Below, one piece after another: positions 17,492 through 25,401 of a stretch of DNA of 64,000 nucleotides. The translations under genes and the position numbers were made by a program. The notes below the pieces were generated by a model. It worked only from the letters and a program-made list of their open reading frames with translations, did not search any database and was not told the DNA's origin. This DNA is from an uncultured Prevotella sp. (lineage in GTDB: Bacteria > Bacteroidota > Bacteroidia > Bacteroidales > Bacteroidaceae). The stretch is from assembly GCA_946188165.1 (NCBI GenBank), contig CAMHTW010000010.1, positions 1-64,000 of the forward strand. Reading direction: 5' to 3'. Numbering within the stretch: the stretch's first letter is position 1; each line of letters opens with the position of its first letter.

Positions 17492-19945
17492 CTATTTAGG
17501 TGCGACGATATTCTTCAACGACGAACCAAAGATGACATACTGGGTGTTACCTGCAATAGTTCCTTCATTCTGTCCCCAGAGGAAGGGCCAGTCATCGTAA
17601 TTCTCGAAGTGGTCAGGCTTGCGGAACAACAGACCAGGCGCCACGTTACCTGGGATAGCTGAAAAGTCTGCACGGTTGTTACCATAGAAGACCTGCTTGG
17701 GACGGGCGGCACCCACTACAGCCACAAACGAGTAGTTGTGGTACGGATGACAACCGTATAACCAATTGGCCACACGATAGACCTCGTCCTTGCTGACGAT
17801 GTCGGGATAGTAGATATGGGCATAGTTGACGGTAATGCCGAAATTCAGCACGGCATTGACACCTGCCCAGTTGCCCAAACCAATGGGTACACCGTATGGG
17901 TTCTGCGTGTCGAAACTATGGATATATTCATTGTACTTTTCTACAGCAGGACGTAGCTTCTGCTTATAGGCCTCGTCCTTCATAGGTATGGAGTCAAGAG
18001 CCGTTTGCAAATTACGGGCTACATTGCCAAGACCTGTCAACCAGTCGTTGTCAGCCTCAGCTTGACGGTCTCGACGGAATCGCGGCCCACGCTGAAGGGC
18101 TGTTGCCTCTTGGCGCAAGCGGTCTGCCTGCTTTTGTGCTCTGTCAGCCAGCTCGTCGTTAAAACCCTTGAGCACACGGGCTGCTGAGGTAAAGACACCC
18201 GCTGCCTGCAGGTCGAGACGGGGATTACGGTTCGTGAAAGCCCACATATCGTCGGGCGTACCACTACGCTTGCCGTCAGCACTAACCTCGTAAGGTTTCA
18301 GCGAAGGGTCGTAGTGCAGTCCATCTGTAATAGATGCTGCATCGCCCAAGTGATGATAGTTATCGAGTACGGAATTGGAGAGTGTCGATGACATGTGACC
18401 TATCTGCTCAGCCTGAGCCACGAGGTTCAGCACGCCATGTTCGATAAACTGCAGGATATCGGGTTTACCATCTGGACGATGCAGTTCTACGTAGCGCTGT
18501 TCCTGCGAGACAAAGGTCTCATCACGCTGGGGATGGAACAATTCCCATGTGCGGATGAAGTTCTGTACCACATTGATGTTCGAACCTGTCTCGATGTCGA
18601 AGTCGCCCGCATCGAAGAAGCCACCAACATTCAGACCAGGAATCAATTCGTAGGGCTTGTATTTTGTATCGGTGTTCTTTCCCTGACGGTGCAGATCGAA
18701 GTGGTCACTCTCCGGTGCCTGCAGATAACCCTCCTTGAAAGGTTCTCCATGCCACGTACGGTAGCCCTCCGTCACGTACATGTGGTTCATGTGGATTGGA
18801 ACCCACACATCTGTCGTAGCATCGGTAATCTTGTCGTACACGTGTTCGTCAATCAAGAAATCGTTCGTCTTGGTCTTGCCGTACTGGATGTAATAGACGC
18901 CAGGCTGACGGACACTTGAGAAGTCGAACTTCACATAATTATATTTATAATAAGGACCCCAGGTTTTGACGCCACTCCTGTAAGCCTCGGTAATGGTACC
19001 ATCAGGATTGAGGCGCATCAGACTGGCAGAACCATTCTGCATGGGGTCGTTCTTATCCAGTTCGATGACAGCTACCTTGGGCTGCTCAGGAGTGTAGCCA
19101 ACCTGTGAGAACCCGATGTTAGGTTCACGAATCCAACCTGGGATGGCGTAGGGCTCTACTGTCCATGTGACAACCTTACCCGTCTTACCTGCTGGTAATA
19201 CGCTACGCAACACGAACCAACCATTCTGTGCCAGCATACGTCCATCGTACAGTTTCAACTCAGCATCGTCACTCGAGATGCTGATCATGCGCTCAGGGGC
19301 ATCCGTAGCTACCGTAATGCGATGACCAGTCTCTAATGGCAGGGGGTCCACAAAGCGGTTGGTACCACGATCGTCGTAGGTCTTAAAGCCTTTGAACTGA
19401 CGGGGCTTCTCGCTATTGGGACGTGTGATGGTCTGACTGGTGGCATAACGAGGGAAGCGACCCAGACGGTTGTCCATCTGATAGGTCTTCAACCAATACT
19501 GTGAGGGCAAGAACTCAATATTCAGTCCTGCCTCACCAGCCAGCTTGGCTGGTACGGGCTTGTCCAACCAGACAGCAATCTCTACTGCCTTGCCTTTGGC
19601 TGTCACCACGATACGACTGTCGAAGTCGTAGTCATCATAGCGCAGAGCCACCTCGATGCTACCATTCTCTTTATCGACCTTACGACTGGTCATCTTTGGC
19701 ACCAGGTCCCACTGTTCTGGGGTGTTGTTCAGACGGATGGCTCCACCCTGTACGGTACGAACCCCGTGGTGGATAACCTCGATACCTGAGTTCTTTTCGT
19801 CGTTGAAGCCGCCGTTGAAACTATTGCTGAACACCAGCACGTTCACGCCCTGGCGTTCGAAATACTCAAGGTCGTTAAGTGTTAAGTCTTGTGCATAGCC
19901 GGTAACGACTGAAGCCAGTACCAGCATGAAGAGGTGTTGTCTCAT
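17492..19945 (-). CDS. Glycoside hydrolase family 9 protein (endoglucanase type) with N-terminal extension
   Basis: 817 residues with a signal peptide (MRQHLFMLVLASVVTGYAQ). Residues of about 20-270 form a beta-rich region with no family I can name. An Ig-like CelD_N-type domain begins near IREPNIGFSQVGY. The (alpha/alpha)6 GH9 domain follows. GGFFDAGDFD near residue 440 holds the catalytic base Asp pair, and GQNEGTIAGNTQY near residue 790 holds the catalytic acid Glu. GH9 enzymes cut beta-1,4-glucans. The protein would act in the periplasm or at the cell surface. The sensor-like genes follow directly and the Fe-ADH gene precedes by 33 nt. Exact glucan specificity cannot be read. Confidence 0.88.
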   Translation of the reverse strand: MRQHLFMLVLASVVTGYAQDLTLNDLEYFERQGVNVLVFSNSFNGGFNDEKNSGIEVIHHGVRTVQGGAIRLNNTPEQWDLVPKMTSRKVDKENGSIEVALRYDDYDFDSRIVVTAKGKAVEIAVWLDKPVPAKLAGEAGLNIEFLPSQYWLKTYQMDNRLGRFPRYATSQTITRPNSEKPRQFKGFKTYDDRGTNRFVDPLPLETGHRITVATDAPERMISISSDDAELKLYDGRMLAQNGWFVLRSVLPAGKTGKVVTWTVEPYAIPGWIREPNIGFSQVGYTPEQPKVAVIELDKNDPMQNGSASLMRLNPDGTITEAYRSGVKTWGPYYKYNYVKFDFSSVRQPGVYYIQYGKTKTNDFLIDEHVYDKITDATTDVWVPIHMNHMYVTEGYRTWHGEPFKEGYLQAPESDHFDLHRQGKNTDTKYKPYELIPGLNVGGFFDAGDFDIETGSNINVVQNFIRTWELFHPQRDETFVSQEQRYVELHRPDGKPDILQFIEHGVLNLVAQAEQIGHMSSTLSNSVLDNYHHLGDAASITDGLHYDPSLKPYEVSADGKRSGTPDDMWAFTNRNPRLDLQAAGVFTSAARVLKGFNDELADRAQKQADRLRQEATALQRGPRFRRDRQAEADNDWLTGLGNVARNLQTALDSIPMKDEAYKQKLRPAVEKYNEYIHSFDTQNPYGVPIGLGNWAGVNAVLNFGITVNYAHIYYPDIVSKDEVYRVANWLYGCHPYHNYSFVAVVGAARPKQVFYGNNRADFSAIPGNVAPGLLFRKPDHFENYDDWPFLWGQNEGTIAGNTQYVIFGSSLKNIVAPK

Positions 19946-19978
19946 ATTTAAATAGTTTCTTGTGTTATAGCGTATGGC

Positions 19979-21166
19979 TTAGCCTCTTGCCATTTGATAG
20001 ATAGCTTCCATATCCTCAGCCTTCAGCACCTTCAGACCTCCACAAGTGGCAGTATAGTTACGGCTACACTTACGCGTCATCTCCTTGATTTCGTCATCGG
20101 TGATGTCACGGCCTATCAGTTCCTTGATATTAATAGGCATGCCAATGGCATGGTAGAAGCGCTCGACAGCCTCGATACCTTTCAGTGCCGTGCCTTCAGG
20201 GTCGGTAAAGTCGTTGGGCACATCCATCACGTTGACGGCAAAGCGTACGAAGCGACTCAGGTTCTCATGCATCGTATAGCGCGCCCAACTGGGCCAGATG
20301 GCAGCGAGTCCTGCACCATGCGTCACGTCGAACATACCACTGAGCTCGTGCTCCAGCTGGTGGGTGGCCCAGTCCTCCTGTACGCCCTTGCCCAACAGTC
20401 CCCAGTGGGCCACACTGCCGCCCCACATAATCTGCGCACGCTGGCGATAGTCCTCGGGATTCTTCAGCACATCGAACACGGCAGTCTTGATGCGACGCAG
20501 CGTAGCCTCAGCCAAATCGGTGGTCAGGTCCATGTCGTCATCCTTGGTGAAGTAGCGCTCAAAGATGTGCATCATCATATCGGTCACACCAGCTGCCGTC
20601 TGATAAGGAGGCAGGGTAAAGGTGCGACAGGGGTTCATGATGGCAAACTTGGGACGCGACATATTGTTGCCGTAACCCAACTTCACGTCACCATCCTCAT
20701 TGGTAATCACGGAGGCCTCACTCATCTCACTGCCAGCAGCAGGGATGGTCAGCACCGAGGCAACGGGCAGCATGGTCTTGGGAGCTTCGACCTTACCGAG
20801 ATACAAGTCCCACACGTCATCCTCCATGCACACACCGTATGCGATGCACTTCGCTGAATCGATGACGGAACCGCCACCCACGGCAAGAATGAAATCGACA
20901 CCCTCCTGGCGACACAGTTCAATACCTTTCTTTGCTAATGACAGACGCGGATTGGGTACCACACCACCCAACTTGACATAGGCTACCCCACCCTCGTCAA
21001 GCAGACCACAAATCTTGTCGAGCAGGCCCGAGCGCTCAGCACTCTTGCCACCATAGTGTACCAGCACCTTCGTACCACCATATTTCTTGACTAGAGCAGC
21101 CACCTGCTCCTCTGACTCTTTTCCAAACACCACCTCAGTCGGTGCATAATAATTAAAATCTCTCAT
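19979..21166 (-). CDS. Iron-containing alcohol dehydrogenase, butanol dehydrogenase/YqhD type
   Basis: About 395 residues. The start at 21166 (MRDFNYYAPTEVVFG) is the family-like one, 7 residues inside the ORF-track frame. Motifs are AVGGGSVIDSAK, PAAGSEMSEASV (the usual GTGSE loop), GVTDMMMHIFERY (metal ligands Asp and His) and HQLEHELSGMFDVTHGAGLA (further His ligands). The enzyme reduces aldehydes with NAD(P)H or does the reverse. It is unlike the Fe-ADH at 4875 in detail and belongs to another subgroup. Upstream lies a TC-rich tandem repeat and the ATTTTGTACACAGA motif shared with the epimerase leader. Confidence 0.92.
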   Translation of the reverse strand: MRDFNYYAPTEVVFGKESEEQVAALVKKYGGTKVLVHYGGKSAERSGLLDKICGLLDEGGVAYVKLGGVVPNPRLSLAKKGIELCRQEGVDFILAVGGGSVIDSAKCIAYGVCMEDDVWDLYLGKVEAPKTMLPVASVLTIPAAGSEMSEASVITNEDGDVKLGYGNNMSRPKFAIMNPCRTFTLPPYQTAAGVTDMMMHIFERYFTKDDDMDLTTDLAEATLRRIKTAVFDVLKNPEDYRQRAQIMWGGSVAHWGLLGKGVQEDWATHQLEHELSGMFDVTHGAGLAAIWPSWARYTMHENLSRFVRFAVNVMDVPNDFTDPEGTALKGIEAVERFYHAIGMPINIKELIGRDITDDEIKEMTRKCSRNYTATCGGLKVLKAEDMEAIYQMARG

Positions 21167-21192
21167 TTTCTTATAAATTTTGTACACAGAGA

Positions 21193-21248
21193 CTCAATTT
21201 CTCATTTTCTCAATTTCTCATTTTCTCAATTTCTCAATTTCTCAATTG
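21193..21248. repeat. TTTCTCAATTTCTCAT tandem repeat
   Basis: About five imperfect copies of a 9-10 bp unit (CTCAATTT / CTCATTTT). The last codons and the stop of the ECF-like gene (…QLRN-stop) are read from the repeat on the minus strand. Confidence 0.8.
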
Positions 21249-21743
21249 AACAATCCCCCATGTTCCGAACAACATGAGAAGCAATCCAGGCCAACCAATG
21301 GTAAAGTCGGCTATCGTAGCAGCAATTCCACCAGTCAGGATGAACTCACCCAGACAACCAATAGCCATGCTGACAAGGATGACACCAATCAACAGAGACA
21401 GGCTGACGGTCTTGAAATGCTGGGCAACGAGTCCTGCGACAAGGGCCAGAGTGACCAGCTTGAAGGTCATGACGGGCATAACCTCCCAAGCGGGCATACC
21501 AGTAACGGCATGATTGACCAACGGTGAGGCAAGGGCTGCCAACAACCCCGTCTTCCATCCAAACTTATAGGATCCGGCAAGGATGACCAGCGACAGCGGT
21601 GCAAAGATGATGCCTCCCTGCGGAATAAGGTGGAACAACTGAGGCAGTATCAAGTTGCAAGCCACGAACACCGTTGCCCACAGATACGTCTTTGCCTCGT
21701 CATAATCGAGTGAATAAAGTCTTACATTTGCTTCCATAATCAT
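21234..21743 (-). CDS. Small integral membrane protein, putative ECF transporter S component
   Basis: 169 residues with five or six hydrophobic segments (for example YLWATVFVACNLILPQLFHL and APLSLVILAGSYKFGW). Size, topology and the small-residue-rich helices suggest a substrate-binding S component of an energy-coupling-factor vitamin transporter. No ECF ATPase or T component is nearby. Position right after a CirA/BtuB-like TonB-dependent receptor would fit uptake of one micronutrient across both membranes (inference). The start may be the Met at 21743 or at 21737. I am not certain of the family. Confidence 0.5.
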   Translation of the reverse strand: MIMEANVRLYSLDYDEAKTYLWATVFVACNLILPQLFHLIPQGGIIFAPLSLVILAGSYKFGWKTGLLAALASPLVNHAVTGMPAWEVMPVMTFKLVTLALVAGLVAQHFKTVSLSLLIGVILVSMAIGCLGEFILTGGIAATIADFTIGWPGLLLMLFGTWGIVQLRN

Positions 21744-21752
21744 TTTTTTATT

Positions 21753-21803
21753 AATTTCTCATTATCTCATTTTCTCAATTTCTCATTTTCTCAATTTCTC
21801 ATT
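21753..21803. repeat. TTTCTCATTTTCTCAA tandem repeat
   Basis: The same unit as at 21193-21248, here between the TonB-receptor stop and the ECF-like start. A shorter run occurs again after the LacI gene at 23703-23733. Confidence 0.8.
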
Positions 21804-23680
21804 TAGAATTCAAAGCTCACGCCTCCCATGAACGTAGCCCGCGGCATGGGGTAGCCGAGATTGATCTCGTACTTCTGTGCCAACAGGTTTTCGCCACGTA
21901 CCCAGAGGCTTAGGGCTTTCGTAGCAGCGTAGGTAACGCTGGCATCCAGCAGGCAGAAGTTCTCTTTCGTCTCGTTGTCGCCAACCGCCGTATAGAGATG
22001 GTTCACATACTGAGCGCCCAACGTAGCCAACCACTTGTCGTGATGATAGTCGATACCCAGATAACATGTGGCCTCAGGAGCTGCCACAATCTTGTTCTTC
22101 ATGTGCAGGTACGAGGCGTTACCCTTAATCGTGAAACTGGGACAAATAGGATATTTTACTTCTAGTTCTGCACCATAATTTTCGATTTCACCCGTATTCA
22201 CGTTCTTCATATTGATGGTCTGAATCATGTTGTCGCCCTTGATATAAAAGAGGTTCACACCATAGTTCAGGCCTCCGTCCAGACGATGACGCCACGACAG
22301 TTCGTAGTTCCACAGACGTTCTGGCTCCAGCTCTTCGTTGGCTGACTTATACAGATACATCTCCTTAGGATTGGCACGACGGAAACCCTTGCTGGCCATA
22401 GCCTTTATCTCGCCTGTAGCGATGGGACGGACAACGATACCACCCTGGGGAATCCACTCACTGCCAGCCACAGAGTGGTGGTCGTAGCGCAGACCTGCAT
22501 CAATGGTCAGCCATTCTGTCAGGTCCTGACGGAAATCTACATAACCAGCGATATCATTGGCATGCGAATGACAGCTCTGCATCTGACGCTGCTGGGTGTT
22601 GACCACATCGCCCGTCTCACGATTGGTATAGTAGGCACGTCCATAGATGTGCTGATAGTCAACACCAACGGTAGTGCGGTTGCCTTCAAACAACTGGGCT
22701 GACTGGTACAAAGAAACGCCAGACACGGCATCCTTCGAACGGAACAGGTCTGTCTGGGGAGTACCACCTTCAGCATTATAGCCGTCATTAATCTTATGGC
22801 GTCCAAAGTTCGAATAGACGCTCAGTGCACCACTGGTACAACCATAGTTGTTGCTCAGCGTGGCTGATACCTCACCACGGGTAATCCACTGGTCGTTCTC
22901 CAGTTTCAACTGACTTTCAGCACCAGGGTTCGAAGCATTCCAATGTGTCACATTACCACTCAGCGAAGCCTTCCAATTCTCGTTCAGGTCATAGCCCAAA
23001 TTCAGGTAGCCGCCATACTGCTCGAAACCCATATTGGGACGATGGTTGTCTGTACGTCCATACTGTGCAGCAATGGTACTGCTGAACTTACCGCTGCGCA
23101 CCTGGTTCGAGGCCTCAGCCTGTACGGTACCCCAGCTGCCTGCAGCAATGGTTGCGTTTGTCGCGATATGATCGCCACCTAACGGACGACGCGTCACGAT
23201 ATTGATGACACCACCCATGGCATTCGAGCCATAGAGCACAGAGGCAGGACCACGCAACACCTCTACCCGCTCTGCCATCAGGGTCTGATAGCTGTCGCTG
23301 AGAGGGTGACCATAGATGCCCTGATACTGCGGATGCCCGTCGATGAGTACCATCAACTGACCCGTTCCACCAGAAATACCACGCAGGCTGATACCACCTG
23401 CTGCACCCGTCGAGACACCATAGCCCATCATCGAGCGTGAGGTGACAAAGAGTCCCGGCACCTGTTGCATCACCGTTGGCAGGATGCTCGTCTGGTGTTG
23501 CTTCGTCAAGGCTTCACGACTGATAACGGTGACTGTCATAGGCAGGTGACGCACATCAACAGCGTTACGCGTACCAGTTACCACTACTTCTTGCAAGGCC
23601 AGCGAGTCAGCTGTCGACTGCGCCCTTACAGGGCTAAATAAAAAAGAACAAATAATAAATAAAAAATAATGTCGTTTCAT
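21803..23680 (-). CDS. TonB-dependent receptor (CirA/BtuB-like)
   Basis: 625 residues. A signal peptide (MKRHYFLFIICSFLFSPVRAQ) is followed by a TonB-box-like QEVVVTGTRNAVDVRHLP, a plug domain (VLIDGHPQYQGIYGHPLSD, RVEVLRGPASVLYGSNAMGGVINIVTRR) and a 22-strand-type barrel ending in an aromatic residue (GGVSFEF). It lacks the carboxypeptidase-like N-domain of SusC proteins, so it is more like siderophore, haem or cobalamin receptors. The downstream small membrane protein may handle the same ligand. The LacI gene lies just upstream on the same strand, with only a TC-rich repeat between. Confidence 0.92.
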   Translation of the reverse strand: MKRHYFLFIICSFLFSPVRAQSTADSLALQEVVVTGTRNAVDVRHLPMTVTVISREALTKQHQTSILPTVMQQVPGLFVTSRSMMGYGVSTGAAGGISLRGISGGTGQLMVLIDGHPQYQGIYGHPLSDSYQTLMAERVEVLRGPASVLYGSNAMGGVINIVTRRPLGGDHIATNATIAAGSWGTVQAEASNQVRSGKFSSTIAAQYGRTDNHRPNMGFEQYGGYLNLGYDLNENWKASLSGNVTHWNASNPGAESQLKLENDQWITRGEVSATLSNNYGCTSGALSVYSNFGRHKINDGYNAEGGTPQTDLFRSKDAVSGVSLYQSAQLFEGNRTTVGVDYQHIYGRAYYTNRETGDVVNTQQRQMQSCHSHANDIAGYVDFRQDLTEWLTIDAGLRYDHHSVAGSEWIPQGGIVVRPIATGEIKAMASKGFRRANPKEMYLYKSANEELEPERLWNYELSWRHRLDGGLNYGVNLFYIKGDNMIQTINMKNVNTGEIENYGAELEVKYPICPSFTIKGNASYLHMKNKIVAAPEATCYLGIDYHHDKWLATLGAQYVNHLYTAVGDNETKENFCLLDASVTYAATKALSLWVRGENLLAQKYEINLGYPMPRATFMGGVSFEF

Positions 23681-23702
23681 TTCTACTTTAGTCTTTTGTA
23701 TT

Positions 23703-23733
23703 TCTTAATTTCTCATTTATTTCATTTCTCATT
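23703..23733. repeat. TTTCTCATTTATTTCATT repeat
   Basis: Short run of the same TC/AT unit that flanks the ECF-like gene. It reaches into the last codons region of the LacI gene. Confidence 0.65.
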
Positions 23734-24742
23734 TGGCGCGAAGCGCCTTAGTACTGTCTCTCAGTTCCAGCCGTGCCTTTACCACGACATGCTGCACACT
23801 GTCGTCCCCATTCATTTGGTCTAACAACAGACGGAAAGCCTTACAGCCTATTTCCCTCAGGTTCTGACGGACGAACGATATACGCGGATGCGACATTTCT
23901 GACACCCAGTCACTCATATAGCCTACTACTGCCACTTCATCAGGAATACGTTTTCCACTATTGGTCAACGCCTGCAGGGCTGAGATAGCCAATAACCCAT
24001 GGGCAGCAAGGATAGCATCCGGGGGCTCTGGCAGTCGCAGCAGGTCGAGTGTATCGCTCAACCCTGAATTAAAACTGATATGATGACTCTTCACCAGTTC
24101 TGTACGGATAGGTATTCCCCGTTCGCGCAACGCCTCCAGATAGCCGTGCTTACGATCTATCATCTGTTTCTGCTGGTTAGGGCCACCCAGGAAAGCAATG
24201 CGGCGTGCCCCACCATCGATGAGGCAGTTGGTAGCCTCACGTGCTGAAGCAGCATCGTTGATGATGACTGACGAGATGTCCAAATCTGGAGCCCTGTCGA
24301 ACAGCACCACAGGCATGTGGGCCTTCTTCAGCTGTCTCAGGTGACGGAAATCTACCGTGTCCTGCGACAAACAGATGATGATACCTTCTACATGCATGTT
24401 CACCAACATCTCTAAACAGTTCGCCTCATTCTCGTAGGTGTCGTCCGTGTCCGTAATGATGCACATATACCCTGCATTACGCGCCTCCGCCTCAATACTC
24501 TTCACGATATGGGCATACTGGTTGTACGACACGTCAGGCACCACGATGCCTATGATTCGTGTTGTGTCATAACGCAGACTCAGGGCAAAGGGGTTGGGAC
24601 GGTAGCCCGACTCCTCAGCCAACTTCTCAATTTGCTGCTTCAGTTCAGGGCTCACACCATCCAATCCGCGCAGTGCTCGCGACACTGTGCTGACGTTGAC
24701 ACCTAACTGACGGGCTATATCTCGCTGCGATATCCGTTTCAT
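23729..24742 (-). CDS. LacI-family transcriptional regulator
   Basis: 337 residues from the Met at 24742, which begins the helix-turn-helix: ISQRDIARQLGVNVSTVSRALRG (DNA-reading helix VSTVSRAL). A periplasmic-binding-protein-like effector domain follows, with IIGIVVPDVSYNQYAHIVKSI and the C-terminal VVGYMSDWVSEMSHPRISFVRQ. It would bind a palindromic operator and release it, or change affinity, with a sugar-type effector. Several CGCAA/TTGCG boxes that look like LacI-family operators lie just upstream (24844-24863 and 25021-25047). The ORF-track start (24769) adds nine unrelated residues. Likely targets are its own gene and the neighbouring receptor or GH9 run (inference). Confidence 0.93.
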   Translation of the reverse strand: MKRISQRDIARQLGVNVSTVSRALRGLDGVSPELKQQIEKLAEESGYRPNPFALSLRYDTTRIIGIVVPDVSYNQYAHIVKSIEAEARNAGYMCIITDTDDTYENEANCLEMLVNMHVEGIIICLSQDTVDFRHLRQLKKAHMPVVLFDRAPDLDISSVIINDAASAREATNCLIDGGARRIAFLGGPNQQKQMIDRKHGYLEALRERGIPIRTELVKSHHISFNSGLSDTLDLLRLPEPPDAILAAHGLLAISALQALTNSGKRIPDEVAVVGYMSDWVSEMSHPRISFVRQNLREIGCKAFRLLLDQMNGDDSVQHVVVKARLELRDSTKALRAK

Positions 24743-24768
24743 CGTTCTATTAATAGTGCAAAGCCACA

Positions 24769-24803
24769 CTCTGACATAGTCAGAGATTGACCCTACAAAG
24801 ATA
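24769..24803 (-). promoter_or_regulatory. Promoter and leader palindrome of the LacI gene
   Basis: TATCTTTG on the minus strand (24803-24796) is a -7 box. A perfect 7-bp inverted repeat CTCTGAC-ATA-GTCAGAG (24769-24785) follows between the predicted start and the ATG. The palindrome could be an operator or an RNA hairpin. Confidence 0.6.
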
Positions 24804-24843
24804 CGACTATCTTTTTAAATATAACGCAACTACAAGTCAAAAT

Positions 24844-24863
24844 GTTGCGCAATGCGTTGCGTA
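24844..24863. promoter_or_regulatory. LacI-type operator-like box 1
   Basis: TTGCGCAATGCGTTGCGTAA combines a perfect TTGCGCAA palindrome with CGCAA/TTGCG half-sites, the pattern common in LacI-family operators. It lies about 40 nt upstream of the LacI -7 box. A single half-site AACGCAAC also occurs near 24823. Confidence 0.5.
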
Positions 24864-25020
24864 AATTAAATGCCACTTACTTTTTTCAAGCAAGTGACAC
24901 CTCGTGTTTGTCCATTAGATTATATCATGTGGAACTAATATATTTCATCATTTGTGCTGGTTCCTGTTGCAAAAATATGGAATATCCCATAATCTGCAAA
25001 AAGAAACTGTCACAAATCCT

Positions 25021-25047
25021 ACGCAATGCGTTGCGCTGTTACGCAAC
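25021..25047. promoter_or_regulatory. LacI-type operator-like box 2
   Basis: ACGCAATGCGTTGCGC repeats the core of box 1 (GCAATGCGTTGCG) about 175 bp away and is followed by a further half-site GTTACGCAAC. Apart from these boxes and the LacI promoter, the 317-bp gap 24743-25059 shows no gene. Confidence 0.5.
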
Positions 25048-25059
25048 ATTCGCCTGCCA

Positions 25060-25365
25060 CTATATTTCAAAGTCGAGACAAGAACGTTGTACAGTATAAG
25101 GACGTACTTTACCGTTTGCCACAGCCACATGTTCAGGATGCACGGCATAGCCCTTCAGTGCCGCTTCGTTCTCTAATGTGCTGTCGAGCATCACGTCAGC
25201 ATTCGACGAGGCCAAACGTCCGTCGATATGTACTTTTACATCGATGAGTCCAGGTACTTTGCCTACTAAAGCTTCCAAACCTGCCTTAATACCTGCCTTA
25301 ACGGCCTTCTTCTCTTCTTCTGAGAGTTCTGGATTCAGTTTCCAGAGAATTACATGTTTTACCAT
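25060..25365 (-). CDS. Dabb (stress-responsive alpha/beta-barrel) domain protein
   Basis: About 101 residues, the standard size. The Dabb pattern is clear: MVKHVILWKLNPELSEEEK at the N-terminus (VxHxVxxxxK), a middle helix LEALVGKVPGL, and ending HPEHVAVANGKVRPYT. These small dimeric ferredoxin-like proteins have few known functions; some relatives are cyclases or oxygenases. The start is placed at 25365 where the motif begins. It follows the RluA-type gene on the same strand after 36 nt and probably shares its promoter. Confidence 0.85.
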   Translation of the reverse strand: MVKHVILWKLNPELSEEEKKAVKAGIKAGLEALVGKVPGLIDVKVHIDGRLASSNADVMLDSTLENEAALKGYAVHPEHVAVANGKVRPYTVQRSCLDFEI

Positions 25366-25401
25366 AATATACATTAAAAATTATACATTAAACATTAAAT
25401 T

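Noticed and set aside
24952-25247. Small plus-strand ORFs between the LacI and RluA genes
   Set aside because: No start context or family features; they overlap the Dabb gene and the operator-like boxes.
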